Shown here piece by piece: positions 1-6,765 of a DNA stretch of 19,419 bases. The notes under the pieces were generated by a model that was given only the letters and a program-made list of their open reading frames with translations, had not been told where the DNA came from and did not search any database. Each line of letters begins with the position of its first letter. Positions within the stretch are counted from its first letter, which is position 1. Made by a program: the position numbers and the translations under genes. Origin of the DNA: Flavobacterium sp. (GTDB taxonomy: Bacteria > Bacteroidota > Bacteroidia > Flavobacteriales > Flavobacteriaceae); the NCBI RefSeq assembly GCF_003525665.1, contig NZ_DQDX01000083.1, positions 1 to 19,419 of the forward strand. The letters run 5' to 3'.

Positions 1-16
1 CTATAAAATTACAAAA

Positions 17-676
17 ATGACCAAGAAAGAGCGCGTAACGTTTGTTATAAATACGTTAAAAGAATTGTATCCAACCATACCGATTCCGTTGGATCATAAA
101 GATCCTTATACTTTGTTGATTGCGGTTTTGTTGTCGGCTCAATGTACCGATGTGCGCGTGAATCAGATTACGCCGTTGTTGTTTGCGAAGGCTGATAATC
201 CGTATGATATGATTAAAATGAGTGTGGAAGAAATTAAAGAAATTATTAGACCTTGCGGGCTTTCGCCGATGAAATCTAAAGGAATTCATGGGTTGTCGCA
301 CATCTTGATTGACAAGTATAATGGTGAAGTTCCGCAGAGTTTTGATGCTTTGGAATCGCTTCCTGCTGTTGGTCATAAAACGGCGAGTGTTGTTATGAGT
401 CAGGCATTTGGTGTTCCGGCATTTCCTGTTGACACGCACATTCACAGATTGATGTATCGATGGAATTTAACTTCGGGCAAGAATGTTGTTGAGACTGAAA
501 AGGATGCGAAAAAGATTTTTCCGAAAGCTATTTGGAATGATTTACACTTGCAGATTATTTGGTATGGAAGAGAATATTCGCCAGCTCGAGGTTGGGATCT
601 AGAAAAAGATATTATTACCAAAACTATTGGCAGAAAAGATATTTTGAAGGAATTTGAAAAAAAAATATCCCGATAA
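17..676 (+). CDS. nth: Endonuclease III homologue lacking the [4Fe-4S] cysteines
   Basis: DNA glycosylase/AP lyase of base-excision repair, expected to remove oxidised pyrimidines from DNA. At 219 residues it is close to the usual family length. The helix-hairpin-helix is clear (LPAVGHKTA, residues 115-123) with the catalytic lysine at K121, and the catalytic aspartate is D139 in VDTHIHR; both sit one residue off the E. coli positions K120 and D138. The oddity is the C-terminus: the four-cysteine [4Fe-4S] loop of typical Nth is absent. The only cysteines are C43 and C80, and the tail after residue 185 is a charged SPARGWDLEKD-type sequence. The glycosylase core looks intact, so I read this as a cluster-less variant and not a broken gene. 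It is convergent with the 47-residue gene and sigma factor; its stop codon lies inside their shared hairpin. Too little upstream sequence is present to judge its promoter. Confidence 0.93.
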   Translation: MTKKERVTFVINTLKELYPTIPIPLDHKDPYTLLIAVLLSAQCTDVRVNQITPLLFAKADNPYDMIKMSVEEIKEIIRPCGLSPMKSKGIHGLSHILIDKYNGEVPQSFDALESLPAVGHKTASVVMSQAFGVPAFPVDTHIHRLMYRWNLTSGKNVVETEKDAKKIFPKAIWNDLHLQIIWYGREYSPARGWDLEKDIITKTIGRKDILKEFEKKISR

Positions 677-690
677 ATTATCGGGATATT
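664..690 (-). terminator. Rho-independent terminator, perfect 13-bp inverted repeat
   Basis: Positions 664-676 and 678-690 are exact reverse complements around one central base (arm AATATCCCGATAA). Read on the - strand the hairpin is followed by a long T run (complement of the A run at 657-665), the classic intrinsic terminator layout for the sigma factor/small-gene unit. It begins two bases after the small gene's stop. The + strand copy of the hairpin overlaps the last codons and stop of nth and lacks a good T run, so termination of nth there would be weaker. Confidence 0.85.
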
Positions 691-692
691 CC

Positions 693-836
693 TTAATTAG
701 CAATGATTTCGAAGTTCATGTTACTTGCTTTAACGACTTTTAAAGCTTTAGAATAATTAAGTATGAAATTAATTGTTTCGCGTTTTGGTAACATTTTTGT
801 AGTTGCTAAAGTTCTTTTAGAGTAAAGTTTTGCCAT
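693..836 (-). CDS. 47-residue basic small protein of unknown function
   Basis: An intact reading frame from ATG (834-836) to TAA (693-695) encodes 47 residues beginning MAKLYSKRTL and ending MNFEIIAN. It is rich in lysine and arginine, has no membrane segment, and carries a KMLPKRETINFILNYSKAL stretch that looks like a short amphipathic helix. It lies 50 bases downstream of the sigma factor on the same strand and ends two bases before a strong terminator, so it is probably the last gene of that transcript. The codons are ordinary for the region, and the terminator placed exactly after the stop supports a real gene. I do not assign a function. It has the look of a conserved small Flavobacteriia protein, but that is from memory and unchecked. 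Confidence 0.7.
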   Translation of the reverse strand: MAKLYSKRTLATTKMLPKRETINFILNYSKALKVVKASNMNFEIIAN

Positions 837-886
837 AGAATTAATTTGGTTATAATTCTAAAACGCAAAACTTTTTAAAATATTGT

Positions 887-1471
887 TTAATTGGTTAAAA
901 TAATTTGATTTTTATCAATCACTTTTCTCAGGTTCATTAACGCGTAACGCATTCTACCTAAGGCTGTATTGATGCTAACACCTGTTAAATCTGCGATTTC
1001 ATTAAAACTTAGGTCTTGATAAATGCGCATCATTAAAACTTCTCTTTGATCTGGCGGAAGTTCTTGAACAATTTTTTGCAAATCTTTTTCTATTACATCG
1101 GTAATAATTCTCGATTCGGCATTTAGCGAACTATCTGTTAGAATAGAAAATATTGAGAATTCTTCGGTTTCACGAAGCATTGGCATTTTTTTATTTTTTC
1201 TATAATGATCAACGATTAGGTTGTGCGCAATACGCATTACCCATGGCAAAAATTTACCTTCCTCGTTGTATGAATTGGATTTTAAAGTTTTAATTACTTT
1301 GATAAAAGTATCTTGAAAAACGTCGTCAGCTACATCACGGTCTGGCATTTTGGAATATATAAATCCATAAATTTTAGACTGATGTCTTTTAATTAATACA
1401 GCCAGAGCGTTCTCGTCGCCGGCTATATAATTCGTTACCAATAAAGCATCTGGGATTTGAATAGTAGCCAT
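887..1471 (-). CDS. ECF-type sigma-70 family RNA polymerase sigma factor
   Basis: A 194-residue group 4 sigma factor that directs RNA polymerase to a specific promoter set. Region 2 spans about residues 20-95 (LIKRHQSKIYGFIYSK, then DVADDVFQDTFIKVIK and FLPWVMRIAHNLIVDHYRK). Region 4 spans about 135-186 (LPPDQREVLMMRIYQDLSF, then EIADLTGVSINTALGRMRYAL), with a helix-turn-helix for the -35 element. Length and two-domain layout fit a simple ECF factor without extensions. No FecR-like or other anti-sigma gene is adjacent, so it does not look like the dedicated regulator of the neighbouring glucan locus. An AAAAGG ribosome-binding-like run precedes the ATG, and a consensus Bacteroidota promoter lies about 100 bases upstream. 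The 47-residue gene follows on the same strand. The regulon cannot be read from the sequence. Confidence 0.92.
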   Translation of the reverse strand: MATIQIPDALLVTNYIAGDENALAVLIKRHQSKIYGFIYSKMPDRDVADDVFQDTFIKVIKTLKSNSYNEEGKFLPWVMRIAHNLIVDHYRKNKKMPMLRETEEFSIFSILTDSSLNAESRIITDVIEKDLQKIVQELPPDQREVLMMRIYQDLSFNEIADLTGVSINTALGRMRYALMNLRKVIDKNQIILTN

Positions 1472-1568
1472 AAAATTACCTTTTAGTGTTGGGTTAAAAA
1501 ATCGAAATGTTTTTTCTAAAAGTAATTTTTTGCGATAGGCGACTGTTAAATTTGAATTAATTTATAGC

Positions 1569-1601
1569 CAAATGTAACATAAACTTTTCTTAAAAAACAA
1601 A
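1569..1601 (-). promoter_or_regulatory. Bacteroidota-type promoter of the sigma factor gene
   Basis: On the - strand, TTTG at 1601-1598 is followed after 21 bases by TACATTTG at 1576-1569. This matches the Bacteroidota housekeeping consensus (TTTG at -33, TAnnTTTG at -7), whose usual spacing is about 17-23. It predicts a start near 1562 and a 5' leader of roughly 90 bases before the sigma factor ATG at 1471. By eye I found no equally good match upstream of any glucan-locus gene. Confidence 0.65.
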
Positions 1602-1651
1602 TAAAGTGTGAAATTTTAACATATTAAATGCAATAAAAACTAAAAAGTAGC

Positions 1652-1702
1652 ATAAAAACGACAAGAAAGAGCTCAAATTTGTGCTATTTCTGCTGTTTTT
1701 AT
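1652..1702 (-). terminator. Imperfect inverted repeat at the 3' end of the glucan locus, candidate terminator
   Basis: ATAAAAAC at 1652-1659 pairs with GTTTTTAT at 1695-1702, enclosing a second near-palindrome at 1665-1690 with GAAA/TTTC outer arms and CAAATTTG at the centre. The two are almost concentric, so they could form one long interrupted stem. It lies about 43 bases past the stop of the last glucan-locus gene, and T-rich sequence follows on the - strand. The stem is AU-rich with mismatches, so it would be a modest terminator. The rest of the 273-base gap 1472-1744 holds the sigma factor promoter and leader. Confidence 0.4.
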
Positions 1703-1744
1703 CCAATAATGATGAAGGAATACTAAAATGGAATTTGATAAAAT

Positions 1745-3433
1745 CTATTTAACTATAATTTTCTTGACGCTTTTTTTGTCTCCAGAATAAACGGCAAGTA
1801 AATAAAACCCTTTATTTAGGTTGCGAACATCAACGTAATTTGTATTGGTTGAAGTTGCTACAACTAACTTGCCAACTAAATCGTAAATTTCAACTTTATC
1901 GATAGTAGATTGAGAAGTAATACTTAAAAAATCTTCAACTGGATTTATGATAGCAAGGTCTTCTAATTGATTTTGTGATGTAACATTCAACGCGCAATTG
2001 TTTCCAACCACATAAGTGTAATAATTAGTAACCGATAATCCACCGGCATAAGCAAACTTAACTGCGTAACTAATTGTTGAACCAATCGTTTGAACTGTTA
2101 TTGTTTGAGTAAAAGTAGTTCCGGAAACATTGGTCATTTGAGATTCGGAAAATGGAGATTGTTTCCATAGAAAAGCTACTACTCCAACTTTATCTGTGTC
2201 TAATAATTTGAAAGTGATTTTTACATCGGTTCCTAAAGTTTCAAAAGTGTAATTGTAACCTGTAGAAAATGAACCTGTTTGCGCTGCCGAACTTGTACCT
2301 GAACAACCAATAACTCCTGTTGTTGTGGCATTTATACTCAGTGGATTGGAAACAAAATTATTTCCAGCCAAATCACTTGCCGAAATTGAAAAACTGTAAT
2401 TAGTATTTGACGACAAATTAGGCACAACAACCGATTTTTGAACTCCTGACGGATTGGCAACAGCAATTGTTCCGCCACTATAAGTAATGTTGTAGGCTAC
2501 GTTTCCTGAATTGTCTGTAGCATTTAGTAATAATTCAATAGTAGAACTTGTAACCGTTCCTATTGTAGCTGTGAAATTGGTTGGTGCTTGTGTATCTGGA
2601 GTTGTATTTTGATAAACTCTTACATAATCTACATCCATTGAAGTTTGCGTAAAACTTACAGGTATTGTTCCGGCAATTCCGCCCATTGCAATATTTAACA
2701 ACAAATATTGTTCTGAAGTAAAAGGCCAGTTGCTTGGGGTTTTTACGGCAGGATTGTAAGTATAATATGCAACACCATCAAGCAAAAATGTAATTTGATA
2801 AGGCGACCAATTCATAGAATACACATGATAATCGTTACCTAAATTATTTGCAATTATTCCACCAATGTTCATCGTATTTCCAAAAGATGATGGTGTATGA
2901 AGTGCACTTTGAACGTAATTTGTAGGTTGCGATGGCGTGATTCCATGTTCCATGATGTCAATTTCTCCGCAGGCTGGCCAATTTGTTGTTCCGAATTGCG
3001 AGTCGAAAAAACCTCCATCTTCATTTACATTTTTACCTAACATCCATAAAGCTGGCCATGTTCCTTGATTGGTTGGAACTTTGGCTCGAATGTCTACACG
3101 ACCATAAAGAAAAGCAAATTTAGAATTTAATCGTGCTGATGTATATTGCTTAGTAATTCCTTGATTGGTGTAAGGTTCTTTTTTGGCAACTATGTTTAGA
3201 AATCCTGCATTAACCGATGAATTTGTAAGTTGATTGGTATAATGTTGTACTTCGCCATTAAACCAACTTCCTCCTGCTGGTAATTGCGTTTGATGATGCC
3301 ACTTAGTTGCATTTACTGCACCATTTGTGTCAAACTCATCCGACCAAACTAAATTATTGTAAACTACATCTACTTGAGAATAACTTGATGTAAAAAAAAT
3401 CAATAATAAAAGTATTTGTAATTTATTTCTCAT
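1745..3433 (-). CDS. Secreted GH16 beta-glucanase with Fn3, accessory domain and T9SS sorting domain
   Basis: A 562-residue multidomain laminarinase-type enzyme predicted to hydrolyse internal beta-1,3-glucan bonds outside the cell. Residues 1-20 form a signal peptide ending SYSQ. The GH16 domain is about 25-275: WSDEFD near the start, the catalytic signature GEIDIMEHG with E157 as nucleophile, D159 and E162 as acid/base, and the closing VDYVRVYQ strand. A fibronectin type III-like domain follows at about 280-372. A beta-sandwich at about 375-480 could be a glycan-binding module and is unclassified. A type A T9SS C-terminal domain occupies about 490-562 (NPVEDFLSI, VEIYDLVGKLV, LNKGFYLLAV, final KKIIVK), so export and surface attachment or release go through T9SS. 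It is the last gene of the run, 11 bases after the free GH17. Laminarin is the best-supported substrate from context; GH16 also includes mixed-linkage glucanases. Confidence 0.9.
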   Translation of the reverse strand: MRNKLQILLLLIFFTSSYSQVDVVYNNLVWSDEFDTNGAVNATKWHHQTQLPAGGSWFNGEVQHYTNQLTNSSVNAGFLNIVAKKEPYTNQGITKQYTSARLNSKFAFLYGRVDIRAKVPTNQGTWPALWMLGKNVNEDGGFFDSQFGTTNWPACGEIDIMEHGITPSQPTNYVQSALHTPSSFGNTMNIGGIIANNLGNDYHVYSMNWSPYQITFLLDGVAYYTYNPAVKTPSNWPFTSEQYLLLNIAMGGIAGTIPVSFTQTSMDVDYVRVYQNTTPDTQAPTNFTATIGTVTSSTIELLLNATDNSGNVAYNITYSGGTIAVANPSGVQKSVVVPNLSSNTNYSFSISASDLAGNNFVSNPLSINATTTGVIGCSGTSSAAQTGSFSTGYNYTFETLGTDVKITFKLLDTDKVGVVAFLWKQSPFSESQMTNVSGTTFTQTITVQTIGSTISYAVKFAYAGGLSVTNYYTYVVGNNCALNVTSQNQLEDLAIINPVEDFLSITSQSTIDKVEIYDLVGKLVVATSTNTNYVDVRNLNKGFYLLAVYSGDKKSVKKIIVK

Positions 3434-3444
3434 CTAAATTTTTA

Positions 3445-4380
3445 TTAGAATTTAAGTTTTTCATTTTTATCCCATAATCCCCAATAAGCTCCAACTGCAC
3501 CTTCTGGTCCTACTTTCCATGATTCATCAAATGAAGAAAAATAGAAGGTTTCGATATTGTTAAGTTTGGACCATGATTGCGTTTCTATAAAATATTTTAT
3601 AGCGTTTTCATTGGATGCAACTGCACCTTTTAAAGAACCACCTTCGCTTGGCCAGCCAGTTTCTGTTATAATAACACGTTTTCCTTGACCAGCATCTTTA
3701 GCAGAATTAAACATACTTTGCATGTGAGGTAAAGAATATTCTATAGGACAACCTTCCCAATAAGGATAACAATTTGTCAAAATCACATCACAAACCTCAG
3801 TAATTCTTGGTCGGTGAGAAAACTCATAATAAGCATCAACATAACCTACTGGAATATTTGGCAAAGCTTCTTTTACACGATTAATATATTCTAGTAATTG
3901 ATCTTCTGTTAAATCACCTCGATACATCACTTCATTACCGACGGCAGCAATATCTACACAACCTTCTTTTGCTAAAGCAATCAAACTCTCAATTTCTTTT
4001 TCATTTAATTCTAAATCATCTCCAAGCCAAGCGCCAACTAAAGTTTGCATTCCGTTTTCTTTGGCAATTCTTGGAATATGTTCGTTGCCTTCAATACATG
4101 AAAAAGAACGAACCCATTTAGAATATGGCTTTAAAATTTGAATACGACGATTTACTTGTTCTGCTGTAATAATATCGCCTGGTTTTTGTCCATCTTCGTA
4201 TAAGCTGAAGCAAATTCCATGCATGCCATTTTCTAAAGTTTCTCTCCAAAGTTCTGCTAATTTCTTTGCAGGAATTTCGGAAAAATCAAAACTCTGATAA
4301 TCACTTTTGTTAGTATTATTACTATTGCTATTATTAAGATTATTTTCTAATGAAAAATAGTGACCTTCTCTAAATGACAT
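3445..4380 (-). CDS. Cytoplasmic GH17 beta-1,3-glucanase-like enzyme, paralogue of the adjacent fusion domain
   Basis: A 311-residue single-domain GH17 protein. Acid/base E150 lies in AAVGNEV and nucleophile E240 in IITETGWPSEGG; both motifs are intact. The substrate-cleft strand FSSFDESWK and the tail DKNEKLKF match the neighbour exactly. There is no signal peptide or lipobox: residues 1-30 are hydrophilic and asparagine-rich, so the protein should stay in the cytoplasm, unlike most GH17 enzymes. From residue 41 on it aligns without gaps to the C-terminal domain of the upstream transporter fusion, about 54% identical by my hand count (147 of 271). Only 11 bases separate the genes. I infer that it shortens or remodels imported beta-1,3-gluco-oligosaccharides; hydrolysis versus transglycosylation cannot be told from sequence. 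Confidence 0.88.
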   Translation of the reverse strand: MSFREGHYFSLENNLNNSNSNNTNKSDYQSFDFSEIPAKKLAELWRETLENGMHGICFSLYEDGQKPGDIITAEQVNRRIQILKPYSKWVRSFSCIEGNEHIPRIAKENGMQTLVGAWLGDDLELNEKEIESLIALAKEGCVDIAAVGNEVMYRGDLTEDQLLEYINRVKEALPNIPVGYVDAYYEFSHRPRITEVCDVILTNCYPYWEGCPIEYSLPHMQSMFNSAKDAGQGKRVIITETGWPSEGGSLKGAVASNENAIKYFIETQSWSKLNNIETFYFSSFDESWKVGPEGAVGAYWGLWDKNEKLKF

Positions 4381-5207
4381 GATTGTAATTTTTAAAATTT
4401 AAGCTTCTCATTTTTATCCCAAATTCCCCATGCTGTACCTACAGTTCCTTCTTGCAAGGCTTTCCAAGATTCGTCAAAAGAAGAAAAATGGAATAGCTCA
4501 ATAGTATTATTTTTCGCCCACTTTTGAGACGAAACAAAATATTTCATTGCATTAATTTCTGATGGAATTGCTTCCTCAACTGAATCTCCTTTACTTGGCC
4601 AACCAGATTCTGAAATTATGATTTTCTTTTCTTGAGCCACGTTTTTAGTTACTTCCAACATATTTTGTAAATAAGAAGTTGTAAAATCTACATTTGCTCC
4701 TTCCCAAAATGGATAGAAATTAACTAGCAGTAAATCACAACTAGCAATTAAATTTGGTCTGTCTAAAAATTGGTAATAGGCATCAACATAGCTAACTTGG
4801 ATATTTGGAACAGCTTCTTTGACTCTTTTTATGTAACCAATAAGTTCTTGTTCTGAAATTTCTTCACGGTGCAAAACTTCGTTTCCGACCGCTGCGATAT
4901 CCACTAAACCTGATTTTGCTAACTTAATAAGTGTATCAATTTCTTTTTCATTTCTAGCTTTATCATTGCTAATCCAAGCTCCAACAACAGTTTTAAGTCC
5001 TTTTTGATGAGCAATTTCTGGAATTAACTCGTTACCTTCTGTACATGAAAAAGAACGAATCCAGTTGGTATGAGGAGCAATAATATCAATTCGTCTCTTG
5101 ATTTGATCTGCAGACAAAATATCACCAGCTTTTTGATTTTCGACATAAGGACTGAAACATAATCCGTGCAATCCACTATTAAATATTTCGGAATAAAGAG
5201 CTTTTAT
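3448..5207 (-). repeat. Tandem duplication of a GH17 domain (free copy and transporter-fused copy)
   Basis: The free enzyme (coding 3448-4260) and the C-terminal domain of the fusion (coding 4395-5207) align without gaps over 271 residues at about 54% identity by hand count, and end in the same DKNEKLKF. The intervening part is the free gene's 5' end and an 11-base spacer. This is a divergent domain-level duplication, not a recent DNA repeat. Confidence 0.8.
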
Positions 5208-6737
5208 TTCGCTATCACTTTTTTGATTTAACTCAGAATCAAAAGAAGCATTTATTGAACCATTTTTTAATAATGAAACTAATTTCCCAGAAAGATAAGC
5301 CGATGATTGCGTTTTCGTTTTGCCTTTTCGTTTATCTAAAAGATCTCTCACTTCTCTGGCTTTGGCTTCGTCAATATCATAATTTCTCATTACCCAAATT
5401 GCACTCAATGTACCAAGAATTGGAACTCCTACAAAGAATATTCGCAGCCAAAACATGGTTTCATCGGTTTGTGTAGCAGCATTGGACTGAAATGCAACTA
5501 AAGAAAGAATTAATCCACTTAACAATCCTGCAACAGCTGTTCCAAATTTTACCATCCACCAATAAATAGCGCCTAAACTTCCTTCTCTTCTTTTTCCTGT
5601 GTTGAGTTCATCAATATCTATGACATCAGAAGTCATTGACATCATTAAGGTAAACAAGCTTCCAATTCCGAAGGAGAAAAATGGCAATGCAAACAAAAAC
5701 AGATATGGTTTTCCTGGAACAAATAATACAAAAAGCAAAATGTAACCGATTACAGAAATTCCTTGAGAAAGCAAAAAAGCTTTCTTTTTTCCCATTGTTT
5801 TTGACATTCTTGCTACAATAGGAATCACCGCAACCGTTGTGATAATTGCACCTACACTTCCAAATAAAGTAGGCCATAATCCGAAACCGTCTTCATTTCC
5901 TTTAAACAAATAATACTTGATGATAAAATACGAAAATGCTGCTGTAGTTTGAAAAGCATTAAAAATTAAAAAAGTAGCAATACAAATTTTTCTAAATGGT
6001 TTAATTTCGATCGAAGCTTTCAATCCTTCTTTGATTTCGCCAAAACTGCCGAGGATTCCTTTTAAATCAATTGGACTATAATCTTCGTTGAGTGTAGATT
6101 TACTTGGAATAAAAAATGCTGGAATTGCTGCTAAAATGGCGCAACCTATTGCAACATATACAGCTAAGGTTCTTACAGCCACATCACCTGATGGAAACAA
6201 TGATTTATCTGCCATTATAACCCAAAACCATGGTGCAACAACCCAAGCCAACTGACCAATAAGTTGTGAAGTAGCCATAATATTGGTTCGTTCATGGAAA
6301 TCATCACTCATTTCGTAACCCATCGCAACATAAGGAATACTGAATATGGTCAATCCTGAGTAAAAAATCATTGAAATCAATAAAAAGTACCAAAAATTGT
6401 ATGTTACACCGTTTTCAGCATACAATTGCCACATTAATGCAAATGAAATTCCTAGAATAATTGCTCCTGCTAATACATATTGTCTTCTTCTACCCCATTT
6501 TGATTTAGTATTATCACTCACATAACCCATTATCAAATCAAACAAAGCATCATAAAACTTTGGAATAAAATACGTTAAACCTAACAACAATCCGCTAAAG
6601 CCCAATTGTTCGACTAATACAACTGTAAAAATTCCTAAAGCAGCAGGGAACATTTGGTTTGCTAACATTCCTAATCCGAAAGCTATTTTTTGCCCGAATG
6701 GAACTTTTCCTGATGATGTTGAATTAGTATTTGACAT
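4392..6737 (-). CDS. Sugar:cation symporter (MFS, GPH-like) fused to a C-terminal GH17 glucanase domain
   Basis: A 781-residue fusion. Residues about 12-455 are a 12-helix transporter resembling the glycoside-pentoside-hexuronide symporters: the first half has the conserved loop YDALFDLIMGYVSDNTKSKWGRRR (broken here as YDALFDLIMGYVSD, then WGRRR, residues 62-85), and MGKKKAF (315-321) starts the second half. A basic linker (RDLLDKRKGKTK, about 464-475) leads to a full GH17 domain at about 505-781, with acid/base E620 (AAVGNEV) and nucleophile E710 (IISESGWPSKG). MFS proteins keep both ends in the cytoplasm, so the GH17 should face inward. One continuous frame joins the domains, so this is a real fusion in this sequence and not two adjacent genes. 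It suggests uptake of beta-1,3-gluco-oligosaccharides with immediate processing at the inner membrane. Substrate and coupling ion are inferred from context. It follows the GH30 gene by 28 bases. Confidence 0.9.
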   Translation of the reverse strand: MSNTNSTSSGKVPFGQKIAFGLGMLANQMFPAALGIFTVVLVEQLGFSGLLLGLTYFIPKFYDALFDLIMGYVSDNTKSKWGRRRQYVLAGAIILGISFALMWQLYAENGVTYNFWYFLLISMIFYSGLTIFSIPYVAMGYEMSDDFHERTNIMATSQLIGQLAWVVAPWFWVIMADKSLFPSGDVAVRTLAVYVAIGCAILAAIPAFFIPSKSTLNEDYSPIDLKGILGSFGEIKEGLKASIEIKPFRKICIATFLIFNAFQTTAAFSYFIIKYYLFKGNEDGFGLWPTLFGSVGAIITTVAVIPIVARMSKTMGKKKAFLLSQGISVIGYILLFVLFVPGKPYLFLFALPFFSFGIGSLFTLMMSMTSDVIDIDELNTGKRREGSLGAIYWWMVKFGTAVAGLLSGLILSLVAFQSNAATQTDETMFWLRIFFVGVPILGTLSAIWVMRNYDIDEAKAREVRDLLDKRKGKTKTQSSAYLSGKLVSLLKNGSINASFDSELNQKSDSEIKALYSEIFNSGLHGLCFSPYVENQKAGDILSADQIKRRIDIIAPHTNWIRSFSCTEGNELIPEIAHQKGLKTVVGAWISNDKARNEKEIDTLIKLAKSGLVDIAAVGNEVLHREEISEQELIGYIKRVKEAVPNIQVSYVDAYYQFLDRPNLIASCDLLLVNFYPFWEGANVDFTTSYLQNMLEVTKNVAQEKKIIISESGWPSKGDSVEEAIPSEINAMKYFVSSQKWAKNNTIELFHFSSFDESWKALQEGTVGTAWGIWDKNEKLKF

Positions 6738-6765
6738 ATATAGGTTTTGTTTTTAAATTGTTTGG

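Noticed and set aside
56..445. 129-residue open frame on the - strand inside nth
   Set aside because: It runs antisense to a well-supported nth frame, with low-complexity Arg/Asn-rich translation and no recognisable motif.
887..1471. ECF sigma factor as dedicated regulator of the glucan locus
   Set aside because: It has its own promoter and terminator, no anti-sigma or FecR partner, and sits downstream of the locus with a housekeeping neighbour.
4380..4395. Free GH17 as a broken-off piece of the transporter fusion gene
   Set aside because: The upstream fusion already has a complete GH17 domain and stop; the free gene has its own ATG, distinct N-terminus and all catalytic residues.
5626..5877. 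83-residue - strand frame within the symporter domain
   Set aside because: It is an alternative frame of the transporter, Cys- and Phe-rich, overlapping conserved membrane helices in the real frame.
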